Source: UBA1309 sp047605645
Lineage (GTDB): Bacteria; Bacteroidota; Bacteroidia; Bacteroidales; Dysgonomonadaceae
Length of the DNA: 64,000 nt
Direction: 5' to 3'
Assembly: GCA_047605645.1 (NCBI GenBank)
Contig: JASGFJ010000018.1
Location: forward strand, 30,182-94,181
The notes under the pieces are model-generated. The model ran no database searches, had not been told where the DNA came from, and was given only the letters and a program-made list of their open reading frames with translations. The translations under genes and the position numbers were made by a program. This document shows, piece after piece, positions 45,519-56,400 of this stretch (positions are counted from its first letter, which is position 1; each line of letters begins with the position of its first letter).

Positions 45519-47129
45519 TTATTCTAATGTGTAAACAACCGTAACTACTGATTGCGGATTAATGGAAATCGATGATGCCGAAACATCCACAGCCGCTTCT
45601 AGCAGGTTACTGCTGGAATTTGTCGTATATCTTTTGATTGATTTTATTTTTGCATTCGTAATTTGGGTTTTTGCTTTAAATACCGTTGAATTTAGATTGG
45701 AATAAACGGCCACCAGGGTTTTTCCATCTTCCGAGAGATAAGCACTACCGAACAAGGTTTTATTTGTTCCGTTTATCTGCATATCCACCCGTTTGTATCC
45801 GGGACGAACAAATAAGCTGTAATTACCTAATACCCATAAAGTCTTCCCTGCAACGTGTGTCCCGCTTTCACGAATATCACCGTAATCGCCTCCGGCAGGA
45901 ATCAGACGAATCAAATAAAATCTGTTTTTTTGACTATATCTCTCACAAGCCATACTTGTCCAATAAGACCAGGATGAGGCATTGGCATACACCATATCGC
46001 AATGGATAACCTTCGACATATACAGAGCAATGTCCATATAAGATGCATTATCATACCCTACAAATTCGCTGCTGCTGTAGCCGTCACCCAACATACTCCA
46101 TTCAGTTTGATATACTTTCAGGTTTTTGGCAGTTGCACTCGCTTTCACCTGTGAACGGACACTAGTCAATGTGCTCCAATCACCATCCAGCCAGTAGCTG
46201 TGTCCGGCAATAATAGGAGCTACATGCTCCAAACCTCCGACATAATTCGAAGAAGAAGAATCAAACAGATCCTTGACAACATTTGAACGACCTACTTTGT
46301 CTGAGGTTTGTTCATATACATAATTCCATGCAGCTGCTTCTGCCAATAAAATCCTGGAAGACAGCCCTTTTTCAATAAATGCGCGATTTATTTCGGTGGC
46401 CAATGTTTTAATCTCGCTATTCTGCCATCCGGAACCTTCCTGATCCTTTCCATCCCAATTGTATTGAGGTTCATTAACCGGACTAACCAATGAAAAATCT
46501 ATATTTTTATTGGTTTTAAAATACTCAACAACTGTAGCAATATAATTTGCAAAATCGTCATAAGCATCGGACTTCAAATTCGAGTATGCTCCCATTGCGG
46601 AATATCCTTTGCCATTTTGAGTCCAGTTAACCGGAGGTGTATTGCTAAACAATACAAACTGACTCACTCCGTAGTCTCTTGCCTTTTCGAGAAAATACTG
46701 CTGTCCTGCAGCCTTCGTCCAATCATACAGACCGGAAGAAGGATCTATAAAAGCCTCTGCTCTGCGTTCAATACTCTCGATATTGCTATCGTCGCCCTGC
46801 TGTGCTGTACCGCCACCTAAATTAAAACGCCAGCCAGAAAGTCCGATTCCTTCGGGTTGTCCGTTGGAAATCGTTTTTGAAAACAACAATTTGGCAATAG
46901 CAGACTTTTCGGTATCTGTCCAATATTGTCCGACATAATTAGGATCCCAGCAATCAGAGGCAGCAAAACTTTCAATTGTCTGATATGTTGTCGCTGGAGT
47001 GATAACCACATTCGAGGAATCGGTCGTTCCTGAAGAAGAGCCTCCTGCGTATGTTGGTTCCACATCCTTATTGCAAGACGTAAATAACAGTATCGACAAA
47101 GAAAAAATTGACAAAAACAGTTTTTTCAT
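45519..47129 (-). CDS. Glycoside hydrolase family 30 lipoprotein
   Basis: 536 residues from ATG at 47129, beginning a lipoprotein signal (LLFTSC, lipidated Cys19). TIM barrel plus beta-sandwich. Acid/base Glu about residue 220 in SPVNEPQYNWDG and nucleophile Glu about 343 in VYQTEWSM, with the ESFAASDCW strand at the N-terminus. GH30 includes endo-beta-1,6-galactanases, endo-beta-1,6-glucanases and xylanases; sequence inspection alone does not settle which. As a lipoprotein, it is probably at the cell surface and makes the first cuts in the polymer. It is third from last in the operon. Confidence 0.88.
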   Translation of the reverse strand: MKKLFLSIFSLSILLFTSCNKDVEPTYAGGSSSGTTDSSNVVITPATTYQTIESFAASDCWDPNYVGQYWTDTEKSAIAKLLFSKTISNGQPEGIGLSGWRFNLGGGTAQQGDDSNIESIERRAEAFIDPSSGLYDWTKAAGQQYFLEKARDYGVSQFVLFSNTPPVNWTQNGKGYSAMGAYSNLKSDAYDDFANYIATVVEYFKTNKNIDFSLVSPVNEPQYNWDGKDQEGSGWQNSEIKTLATEINRAFIEKGLSSRILLAEAAAWNYVYEQTSDKVGRSNVVKDLFDSSSSNYVGGLEHVAPIIAGHSYWLDGDWSTLTSVRSQVKASATAKNLKVYQTEWSMLGDGYSSSEFVGYDNASYMDIALYMSKVIHCDMVYANASSWSYWTSMACERYSQKNRFYLIRLIPAGGDYGDIRESGTHVAGKTLWVLGNYSLFVRPGYKRVDMQINGTNKTLFGSAYLSEDGKTLVAVYSNLNSTVFKAKTQITNAKIKSIKRYTTNSSSNLLEAAVDVSASSISINPQSVVTVVYTLE

Positions 47130-47204
47130 AAAATTCAATTAATTAATCTTTCCCGAATACGTATCTTATGCTGATACGTATCCGGGAAAAACATTAGTTA
47201 CTAC

Positions 47205-48797
47205 TTAGAAGTTCGGGTTTTGCTCGATACTTCCGTTAGACATGGTCACTTCCGAATTAGGAATAGGAAATAATAAGTCTCTCGTTTCTTGAAAATTGAT
47301 TCCCTTATCACTACTTTCTCCAGAATTTGTTGTTTCATATTTGTCAGTAGAAGTCACTGTATTGTAAAGAACAAATGTTCCGGTTTTACCCATAACATTG
47401 CACAATGCCTTCTTTCCATTAGTATCTGTCCATCGGCGCAAATCATATAGACGTTGGTGTTCGCAAGCCAACTCTAAACGTCTTTCCAAGCGGATAGCAT
47501 CACGAAGACTTGTACCGGTAGCAGTCACATCAGGTAGGTCAACTCTTTCTCTAACTAAATTCAAAGCGCCTTGAGCTTTGCTGTCATCTCCTAGAAGATT
47601 TGCGGCTTCAGCATACATAAGAAGCACATCCGCATACCTCATTAATCGATGATTCAATGGATTGTGAGCTGCATCATAAGGAGACGGGCGCAAATCATGA
47701 GGCACATAGAATTTTCGGTTAATACGAGCTGATTTATGTTTTGCCGGTGATATTGTATAATTAGAACAGTCTATATTATCATCTTTATAAGTATCGCCAG
47801 GAACAGCTGCACCATTCTTCACAATCGTCCATTTTAGACGGATGGAATCACCTGCATTTTTGAAAGCATTTTCCAGATTACTTGTCGGAAGTCCCCAAGA
47901 CCAGCCGGAATCATCGCGAGAACCCGAAACCACACACAAACGACCACCTAAACTATAGCTGATATCAGAATTATATTGTACTTCAAATATAGACTCAGCA
48001 CTGTTGTTATAAGCTACCGCCCAAACATTTCCAAAATCAGGAAGAAGAGAATATTCTCCACTACTTATCAATTCTCCAAGAATATCTTCTGCCTCTTGAT
48101 ATTTTTCCTGATAAAGATAAACCTTACCTAAATAGGCCATCGCAGCACCTTTCGTGACTCTTCCCAGATCGGAAGAAGCATATTCGCTCTTCAAGGGAAG
48201 ATACTCAATAGCATCTTTTAAATCTTGTTCTATCTGAGCATAGGTTTCTGAAGTGGTAGCACGTGTAATACCAACAACTTCATCCGGAGTTTTTTCTTCC
48301 AGAATAATTGGTACACCGCCAAAATTCTTCACTAATTCAAAATACTGGAAAGCACGGATAAACTTCGCTTCTGCAATCATGCGGTTTTTTAAAGTCTCAT
48401 CGCTTATCGGAGAGGAGGGAACACGGTTGATTACAATATTACAACGCAATATTCCTCTATAACGATAATTCCAAAAGTTAGTCAAAATACCATCCGTTTT
48501 TGGATTATTATAATGAGCTATTTCTTTCCACCCATCTTGCGACTGTGTCGTATTTCCCATCCATTCGTCATCAGTTGCCATATCAGAAGCAAGATAAAAT
48601 GCCCCTACTTGCCACCAATCGTCATAAAATACAGATTGGTAACAGCCTGCAACTTGTTTCAAACATTCTTCTTCTGTCTGGAAATAGGTGTCCAAGTTTT
48701 CTTGCCCCAAGACTGGTTGATTCAGAAAATCAGAACAACTTGTTGCGCTTAATAAAAGAGCGCTACTTAACAAGCATATTTTGAATAAATTTTTCAT
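47205..48797 (-). CDS. susD: SusD-like outer membrane glycan-binding lipoprotein
   Basis: 530 residues. Lipoprotein signal ending ATSC (Cys21), then FLNQPVLGQENLDTYFQTEEE typical of SusD N-termini, TPR-like helices, and the C-terminal RRLELACEHQRLYDLRRW motif followed by the LFPIPNSEV ending. It caps the SusC channel and binds the glycan. The name indicates family, not starch specificity. It starts 12 bp after the susC stop. Confidence 0.95.
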   Translation of the reverse strand: MKNLFKICLLSSALLLSATSCSDFLNQPVLGQENLDTYFQTEEECLKQVAGCYQSVFYDDWWQVGAFYLASDMATDDEWMGNTTQSQDGWKEIAHYNNPKTDGILTNFWNYRYRGILRCNIVINRVPSSPISDETLKNRMIAEAKFIRAFQYFELVKNFGGVPIILEEKTPDEVVGITRATTSETYAQIEQDLKDAIEYLPLKSEYASSDLGRVTKGAAMAYLGKVYLYQEKYQEAEDILGELISSGEYSLLPDFGNVWAVAYNNSAESIFEVQYNSDISYSLGGRLCVVSGSRDDSGWSWGLPTSNLENAFKNAGDSIRLKWTIVKNGAAVPGDTYKDDNIDCSNYTISPAKHKSARINRKFYVPHDLRPSPYDAAHNPLNHRLMRYADVLLMYAEAANLLGDDSKAQGALNLVRERVDLPDVTATGTSLRDAIRLERRLELACEHQRLYDLRRWTDTNGKKALCNVMGKTGTFVLYNTVTSTDKYETTNSGESSDKGINFQETRDLLFPIPNSEVTMSNGSIEQNPNF

Positions 48798-48808
48798 TGG
48801 TCAGTTTT

Positions 48809-51800
48809 TTAGAAATTAATGTTTAATCCCAACAAGAATGATCTCGGATTTGGATAGGCAATACCATCCACTCCGGCCGATGTAACACTTCCCATCGCAG
48901 CACGCTCCGGATCCATTCCTGAGTATTTTGTAATTGTAAATAAGTTCTGAGCCGAAGCCGAAACTCTGACATGATATTGTCCAACAACTGATTTGGGCAA
49001 GGTATATCCCAATTGCAATAATTTACAACGGAAATAAGAACCATTTTCTACAAAGAATGAAGAAACAGTCGTATAGTTTTTGTTGTAATCATTAGCTGAC
49101 AGGCGAGGGATTGTCGTACTTGTACCTTCTCCTCTCCATGCTTTATAATAAGCCTCTGTATACACATTCTGGTCGTTCAAGCCTGAAAGGAAACTAGCTT
49201 TTGCACTATTAAAGATATCATTTCCTAAAGTTCCATAGAAATTAGCAACTAAGTCAAAATCTTTGTAGCCAAGATTCATATTAAAACCAATCATCAAATC
49301 AGGAAATGCATTTCCAAGCCAGGTTTTGTCGTTCGCATCAATCTTTCCATCATGATTCAAATCTTTGAAACGAATATCTCCCGGTACTGCTTTAGATTGC
49401 AACAAATCTCCTGTTTCACTTGTATGGCTATTAATTTCTGTTTGATTTTGAAATAATCCATCCGCTACATAACCATAAAAACGGCTGATCTCGCCTCCGG
49501 CAACATTCTTGATTGCATAATCACCATTGAAATATCCTCCCCAGATTGGCTCATCGGAAGCAAATTTAACAGCTTTATTCTTCACTCCTGAGAGATTCAG
49601 TCCAAGATCATATCTGAAATCACTAATTTTATCACGATAAGAAACAGAGAACTCCCATCCTTTAGCTTCCATGCTTCCAATATTATTCCAAACAGAATTA
49701 GGATATCCAAGAATCAGAAGGTTATCTTTCTTCATCAACATATCATGCGATTTTTTCAAAAAGACATCTGCTGTTATGTTCAGTTTATTTTTAAACATGG
49801 TAACATCCACTCCCAAGTTGTAGTCTTCGACTGTTTCCCATTTCAGATTCGCATTACCCACCTGACTAATCGTTGTTCCAACATACCGATCGGCATCACT
49901 TCCATACACATAATCGGCGGAGCTTATGAGATTGATATATGCATCCGAATCAATTGCCTGATTACCTACTCGTCCCCATCCGGCACGAATTTTCAGATTC
50001 TGAAAGAACTTTTGATCTTTCATGAAACTCTCTTCTGATAATCTCCAGGCAACAGACATTGCAGGGAAAACCGCATATTTGTTTCCGGTCGGGAATTTTG
50101 AAGAGCCATCCCGACGAATAGAACCTGTCAAATAATATCTATTATCATAATTATACATTACACGTCCCAAAAGAGAGACCAATGTCAGATAAGAATTTGT
50201 TCCGGAAGCTTTCGGATTTAATGTTCCGGCATTCACATATTGCAAATCTTCCACATTGCTCGGAACCCCGTCACGAGATCCGGAAAGCCAGTACGTACCT
50301 TCTTTTTCCATAGTAAACCCAAACATCGCATTCACATTATGCTTTTGATTGAAGGTTTTCATATAGTTAAGTGTATTTACCCAATTCCAGTTCGCCCAGA
50401 TATAGGAAGTTCGGGATGCAGTTGCAGTTGTATTTTGTTCCAAGTTATCTATATAGAATAACGGAGAGAATGAGTCACTCATGCGAGCACTTGCATTAAT
50501 ACCAAACTGAGACCGTACGGTCAATTCTTTGATTGGATTATAACTTAAATAAGGATTCATCATCAAGCCATACTCATTGCTATGAGAGGACAAACGAGCA
50601 ATTGCTGCAACCGGATTCCAAACCTGATTGTGATAGGAACGAGCATAATTATTATACTTGTTGTCTTCCCATTCACTTTCGGGACGAAAAACAGGTGTTG
50701 TTGGATCCATAGCCATTGCATCCCACAATTTATTAGGCGTATCCTCCCAGTTTTCATACCGAGGAGCAAAGTCAACACCGAATTTCACTTTATCGCTAAA
50801 TTTATAATCCATATTAAAGCGTCCGGTAATACGTTCCCAGTAGCCATAATCGTATTGAGAACCTTCACGGAAATACCCTAAGCTTCCACTATAAGTTACT
50901 TTATCATTTCCTCCCTGAAAACCGATATTATATGTTTGTTTGTAGGCATAACGATTGACGACCTGTTTCCACCAATCGGTTTGGGTAAGATTGTCTATAT
51001 TTTCATTCGCATTCCAACGAGCTTCACCATCATATCCATCATTGGAATATCTTTCAATATAAGTTTTCTTATAAATTTCAGCATTGGCAACATCCGGTTT
51101 TTTCAATGTACTAACCCCAAAAGAAGCACTGGCGGTAAACATCGTCTTGCCTGTTCCTCCTTTTTGGGTTGTGATAATAATGACACCATTGGAAGCACGT
51201 GTACCATAAATTGCAGTTGCAGAAGCATCTTTCAAAACTTCAATACTTTCAATATCATCTTGATTCAAAAAATTCACATTCGAACCGACAATCATTCCAT
51301 CAACCACATAAAGCGGATCCGAACCATTTACAGTTGTAACACCACGAATGATCACGCGGGGAGTAGCTCCTGGGCCACCTCCACCGGTCACCTGAACTCC
51401 GTTTGCTTTTCCCTGCAGAGAATACATTACATTTCCTGAAGTTTGAGTTTTAACGTCATCTCCCTTCAAAGAAGTAATTGAGCTGGTCAAATCACTCTTT
51501 TTAGCTACACCGTAGCCAATCACAACTACATCGTCGAGGATTTTATTGTTTTCTTTCAACTTTATATTTACTGTTCCTGAAGCAGCTTTCACTTCCTGTG
51601 GCACGTAGCCAACCATGGAGAAAGTCAAAGTACTCCCCTGGGGAACATTCGATAAACTAAATGCTCCATCCAGGTCAGTTACTGTTCCGATAGTTGTTCC
51701 CTTTACATGAACCGTTACCCCAATTAACGATTCGTTATCTGTGGCGGACAAGACCTGCCCGGTAACCGTCAGTTTGGATTGTGCTACCAGCAATAAAGGA

Positions 51801-51835
51801 CATAGTAGCAACATGAATATTAATATTCTTTTCAT
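48809..51835 (-). CDS. susC: SusC-like TonB-dependent transporter
   Basis: 1008 residues: signal peptide (MKRILIFMLLLCPLLLV), a carboxypeptidase-like domain (about 20-100: GVTVHVKGTTIGTVTDLDG), TonB-box region (LDDVVVIGYG), plug (SLQGKANGVQVTG, YVVDGMIVG, IEVLKDASATAIYGTRASNG) and a barrel ending in the family LLGLNINF. It imports oligosaccharides into the periplasm with its SusD partner. The gene is second in the operon, 20 bp after the surface lipoprotein, an order less common than susC-first. Confidence 0.96.
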   Translation of the reverse strand: MKRILIFMLLLCPLLLVAQSKLTVTGQVLSATDNESLIGVTVHVKGTTIGTVTDLDGAFSLSNVPQGSTLTFSMVGYVPQEVKAASGTVNIKLKENNKILDDVVVIGYGVAKKSDLTSSITSLKGDDVKTQTSGNVMYSLQGKANGVQVTGGGGPGATPRVIIRGVTTVNGSDPLYVVDGMIVGSNVNFLNQDDIESIEVLKDASATAIYGTRASNGVIIITTQKGGTGKTMFTASASFGVSTLKKPDVANAEIYKKTYIERYSNDGYDGEARWNANENIDNLTQTDWWKQVVNRYAYKQTYNIGFQGGNDKVTYSGSLGYFREGSQYDYGYWERITGRFNMDYKFSDKVKFGVDFAPRYENWEDTPNKLWDAMAMDPTTPVFRPESEWEDNKYNNYARSYHNQVWNPVAAIARLSSHSNEYGLMMNPYLSYNPIKELTVRSQFGINASARMSDSFSPLFYIDNLEQNTTATASRTSYIWANWNWVNTLNYMKTFNQKHNVNAMFGFTMEKEGTYWLSGSRDGVPSNVEDLQYVNAGTLNPKASGTNSYLTLVSLLGRVMYNYDNRYYLTGSIRRDGSSKFPTGNKYAVFPAMSVAWRLSEESFMKDQKFFQNLKIRAGWGRVGNQAIDSDAYINLISSADYVYGSDADRYVGTTISQVGNANLKWETVEDYNLGVDVTMFKNKLNITADVFLKKSHDMLMKKDNLLILGYPNSVWNNIGSMEAKGWEFSVSYRDKISDFRYDLGLNLSGVKNKAVKFASDEPIWGGYFNGDYAIKNVAGGEISRFYGYVADGLFQNQTEINSHTSETGDLLQSKAVPGDIRFKDLNHDGKIDANDKTWLGNAFPDLMIGFNMNLGYKDFDLVANFYGTLGNDIFNSAKASFLSGLNDQNVYTEAYYKAWRGEGTSTTIPRLSANDYNKNYTTVSSFFVENGSYFRCKLLQLGYTLPKSVVGQYHVRVSASAQNLFTITKYSGMDPERAAMGSVTSAGVDGIAYPNPRSFLLGLNINF

Positions 51836-51854
51836 GGATGTTATTATTTATTGT

Positions 51855-53291
51855 TTAATTTTTCAGATATAACTTAGAACGTTTCAGGTGAGTATCAAAC
51901 TTGAATATATAAGTTCCGGTAGTTTTAATTGTCCATGAGCCTGGATTTTCTCCACCATTGGAAACATTGGCTTCCGGATCATCTGATCTGTCCCATCTCC
52001 AGAAAGGTTCCGGCCACCAGCCCCAAGTATGTTTCGGACCGATAATAAATCCGATTGTATTGCCTGCAGTCAAAGACATTTCCACTGAAAGGAGATATTT
52101 ATTATCTGAACTCTGCGTAAGGATCAGCGGATTTTGCGGACTCCAGGTGCCGGCATTCGGTATACCTGTTCCGATTAATCCGATTTGCAATGGAATGGTT
52201 CCATCCGTATCATTACTTCCGTTCAAATACATTGTAGACCCAATCGCAACCGGTGTATCGGTTGGAGTATATGTATTGACACTATATTCCCCTGATTGCA
52301 CATTAAAGGTGATTACGTAATATCCTACTGTTGGAAGAACAATTGCTTCAGAAACACTCGGATCATCCGTTAAGAGCGCACTATTATCCGGATCTTTTCC
52401 AAAACAGATAGGGTCAAAAGAGGTCTTTTGCGGAATAAAACGAATCTTTGTTCCTGCAGCTTCCGAATAATAGCGGGCACGATAAGTGTAAGCTGCGGTT
52501 CTTTCGATTAACATCGGCACACCAAATATATCACTTGTCAGTTGTGACTCATTATCGACATCTGTCAAATACATTTTAGCAAAATCAGGCATCGCTGACA
52601 CTGTAATTTTACTGGATGTAGTAGACTCTAAACCTGACTTATCTACAGCTCTTAATTTTAATGAATATGTAGCAGCAGTGGAAGGTAGTTGAATAGATTC
52701 ACTGAAAGAAAGTGTTGTTCCTGATGTAAATCCAGCCGTAATTGTATTGGAATAATTAATCTCAGGAATGGATACCGTCACAGAATCTAGCGCTTTATCA
52801 TCGCTTACTGTGAATTTAAGATTTAGTTTTGTCTGATCTTTGATCAATACCGTTAAAGCAGTATCCGGTGCAGAGGTAAAGCTTGGCGCAATAAAATCCC
52901 CATCCATCGTGACTTGATAAGTAGCAGTCGTTTGTCTGCCGCCGATATCAGTCACTGTCAAAACCACCGGATAGGAAGAGCCACTAAGACTGTCGGCTAA
53001 AGTATATTTATAAGCCAACTGGTATGAATGAGTGAGCGTATCACGAGAAGGTTCAATCGTTTTGTCCAGATAAAAGTTAGAATTATTCAGATTTATAGAT
53101 TGAATCCCATCATTATCTGAGATGGTCGCCAAAAACGTAACCTCCCGGCCAGGCTCAGACTTGATGTGAGCAGCAGATAAACTGATGACCGGCGTTTTTC
53201 CGTCAACATCTGCATACTTTTCGTTACTATTGCATCCCCAAAGAGCAATAACAGAGAAAAGCACAAATAAAGCATAAGTTTTTAATCTCAT
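51855..53291 (-). CDS. Surface glycan-binding lipoprotein (SusE/SusF-like position)
   Basis: 478 residues. Lipoprotein signal MRLKTYALFVLFSVIALWGC (Cys20). Two Ig/cadherin-like repeats follow (about 35-130 and 130-230; the repeated D...S...TV...DKAL pattern), then two beta-sandwich segments with aromatic-rich loops near the C-terminus (WGWWPEPFWRWDRSDDP), which look suited to sugar stacking. It is the first gene of the operon, directly downstream of the operator array. The glycan bound is unknown. SusE/SusF proteins are normally encoded after SusD, so first position is notable. Confidence 0.8.
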   Translation of the reverse strand: MRLKTYALFVLFSVIALWGCNSNEKYADVDGKTPVISLSAAHIKSEPGREVTFLATISDNDGIQSINLNNSNFYLDKTIEPSRDTLTHSYQLAYKYTLADSLSGSSYPVVLTVTDIGGRQTTATYQVTMDGDFIAPSFTSAPDTALTVLIKDQTKLNLKFTVSDDKALDSVTVSIPEINYSNTITAGFTSGTTLSFSESIQLPSTAATYSLKLRAVDKSGLESTTSSKITVSAMPDFAKMYLTDVDNESQLTSDIFGVPMLIERTAAYTYRARYYSEAAGTKIRFIPQKTSFDPICFGKDPDNSALLTDDPSVSEAIVLPTVGYYVITFNVQSGEYSVNTYTPTDTPVAIGSTMYLNGSNDTDGTIPLQIGLIGTGIPNAGTWSPQNPLILTQSSDNKYLLSVEMSLTAGNTIGFIIGPKHTWGWWPEPFWRWDRSDDPEANVSNGGENPGSWTIKTTGTYIFKFDTHLKRSKLYLKN

Positions 53292-53334
53292 GGTGAGTAG
53301 AATTTTAGAATTATTAATAAAATAATGATTTGCA

Positions 53335-53342
53335 AATGTAGT
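53335..53342 (-). promoter_or_regulatory. -7 box of the polysaccharide operon
   Basis: Read leftward the bases are TACATTTG, matching TAnnTTTG, 43 bp before the surface lipoprotein ATG. The -33 element is poor (CTG at a 20-bp spacing), as expected for an activator-dependent promoter. Confidence 0.6.
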
Positions 53343-53370
53343 GGATTACTGACAAGGGGTCAGACTGAAA

Positions 53371-53422
53371 TTCATCAACTATAGCATATTATTTCGTCAA
53401 AATACGAGGGTTAATTCATCAA
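53371..53422. promoter_or_regulatory. Triple direct repeat, likely AraC-type operator
   Basis: AATTCATCAA occurs at 53371-53380 and 53413-53422, with ATTTCGTCAA (8 of 10 identical) at 53393-53402. Start-to-start distances are 22 and 20 bp, about two helical turns. The array lies 29-80 bp upstream of the operon -7 box and between the divergent genes, where a hybrid two-component AraC output domain would bind. Confidence 0.6.
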
Positions 53423-53464
53423 GTAAATTAGTATTACTATATTTACAGACAATTATTCTTTCTC

Positions 53465-56400
53465 ATGAGACAAACATTAACCATTCTTCTATTACTGACC
53501 TATTCCTTATGCTGGCCTATTGAATATAAAATCCAGCGTTTGGGACTTGAGAACGGACTGTCGAATAATTACATAAAAAGCATTACACAGGACCATAAGG
53601 GATATATCTGGATTGCAACTGAGTCCGGATTAAATCGTTTCGACGGAAATCAGTTTCGGATTTTCAAGAGGTCAAAAACAGACCCGTATACATCTATCAG
53701 TGCAAATGAATTAAACTGTGTATATGCCGACAAATGGTCGGATTCCATTTGGATAGCCACGCAAAGAAACGGATTAAATGTATTTGACTGCAGAACAGAA
53801 TCTTTCAAATGGTTTCAACACTCAAACAGCCAAACATCCATTTCTACAAATGATGTAACAAGCATTACGAACTCCAGAGATGGGAACCTGTGGATTACCA
53901 CTTATCATAGAGGATTTAACTATTTTAACAAGAAGACAGGTCAATTTACCCGTTTTAATCGGGAAACTCTTCCTAAATTACCAGACAACGGCATTTGGTC
54001 TATGACCGAAGATTCTAAAGGGATTTTGTATATGGGCCATGTCAACTCAGGATTCACAACCTACGATAGAAAAAACAATATTTTAAAAAATTATCTGTAT
54101 TCCAGTGTGTCTCCATCCTCTATTCCGTCGAACGAAATCACGGTAGTTTTTCTAGATAAAGCCGGCTATGTGTGGCTAGGGACTCCGAACGGATTAGCAC
54201 TCTTCAATACCCAAAGCCATACTTTTCAGGTCTTTCGGCACGAAGTAGACAAAAGCTCCTCCCTGATTTCCAATTCCATCATGAGCATCAATCAACTCTC
54301 GGACGGCAGGATGATTATAGGGACACAGAAAGGAGGAATTAGCTTATTCAATCCGGAAAAAATCTACCTGCAAAATAATGCAGAACTTGACTGTCAGAAT
54401 ATGTATAGTGGTGAACTTGAAAACACACTATCGGAAGAAACTATTCAAGCTATTTTTCAAGACAAATACGACAACATCTGGATTGGGACGTACGGAGGAG
54501 GAATTAACTTTATCAGCAAAACTCCTACCCTCTTCACCGTTTGGAAATACCGTCCTATCATTGGAAATTTAAACAGTTTAAGCAACAAGACGGCTTGGGG
54601 CACATGCATCGACAATGAAGGAAGAGTATGGGTCGGGACAGATGGAGGCGGCATCGATCTGTTTGAAAAAGGACAAAAAATAAAGAACTACAACAAGAGT
54701 AATTCAACATTAACAGACAATGCTATTCTTGCGGCAAAAAAGGATAGAGATGGAGATTTGTGGTTTGGGACTTATATGGGAGGAGTCAATATTTTTTCTA
54801 ATTCGGCTCAATCGTTTTCTCATTTAGACATCGGACAAACGAAAGATATCCGGTGTTTTGCGGAAGACTCAAAAGGGCAAATCTGGATTGGCACAAGTTC
54901 CGGAATTTTTGTTTATAACAAGCAGACTAAATCTGTAATAAACTACAACAAAAGGCAGAAAACACTCCCGGAGGATTTAGTGCGAAGTATATACCATGAC
55001 CGGAATGGACATGTATGGGTCGGTTTTTTTGGCGCAGGATTATCTGTTTACGACCAGAATATGAAATGTGTAAAAATTTTCGACACCGACAATAGCCTTC
55101 CGTCCAATATGATAACCTGTATTTCGGAGGATCACAAAGGGAATGTCTGGGTCGGAACAGGAGAAGGGTTAGTAAAGTTTAGTTCCGGAGACAAGATTGA
55201 AAAACTGGCTCTTTTTGATGAAAGAGACGGAATATCGGACAGTCACATCCAAGCCTTGACAACGGATGAGAACAACAACATCTGGTTCTCAACATTTAGC
55301 GGTATAGGGGTTTACCTATCCAAAGGATCAATATTCTATAGTTTTAATCATTTCGATGGTATCCCGAATGGTAGTTTCATGGCAGGAGGAGTTACACAAG
55401 CAGGAGATGGACGCATCTATTTCAGCGGACAAAATGGAATATGCTCATTCATGCCTCATTCTCTCCTGCAAAACACAGAAATCCCGGCTGTGACAATCAC
55501 CGGATTTAAAGTATACAATCACAAAGTAGAGAATCAGTCAGGCTATATCGATCTCCCTGTTCAAAGCGAGATGCACCTTTCTTATCTCCAAAACACCTTT
55601 AATATATCATTTAACGTAATGAATTTTGCATTACAAAATCGCGTGGAATACAGATATATGCTCAAAGGTCTTGACAACAAATGGTATAACAATGAGAATG
55701 GAACAAATATAACCTTCCGGAATATTCCTCCCGGAAAATACGAGATCTTGATTAGCGCTCGCAGTCGCAACCAAAATTGGGATGATAAATACACTTCCCT
55801 CGAAATCATCATTCATCCGCCTTTTTGGCTTAGTTGGTGGGCCAAAGTCCTCTATGGCTTGATCATTTTTGTTATCATCATATTTGTCATCATTTTTCTC
55901 CAAAGAAAGATAAACCTTGAGAACATGTTGATCATCGAGAAAAGGAGCCACCAGAAGGAACAAGAACTTCATGCCGAACGTTTAAGTTTTTTCACGAACA
56001 TTGCTCATGAGCTCCGGACTCCGCTCACTCTAATATTAGGACCTTTAGAAGACTTACGTGTCGATTCGGAATTAGACAAAAAACAAATCTCTAAAATTAC
56101 AACCATTCATAAGAGCGTATCACGCTTACTACGGTTAATCAATCAAATATTGGATTTTCGAAAATCAGAGGCGCAGGACAATCGCCTGGAGGTGAGAAAG
56201 CAAAGCCTCAAAGAATTAATTCTTGAGATTGGAAATAAATACAAGGATCTCAATGCCAATAACAAAATTGACCTCAAAATTGCCATAGAAGAAGGAGACT
56301 ACGAGATTTTCTTTGACAAAGAGATTCTAACGGTCATTTTAGACAATTTAATATCCAATGCTTTAAAATACACTGAGCAAGGAGAGATTATTTTAAGTCT

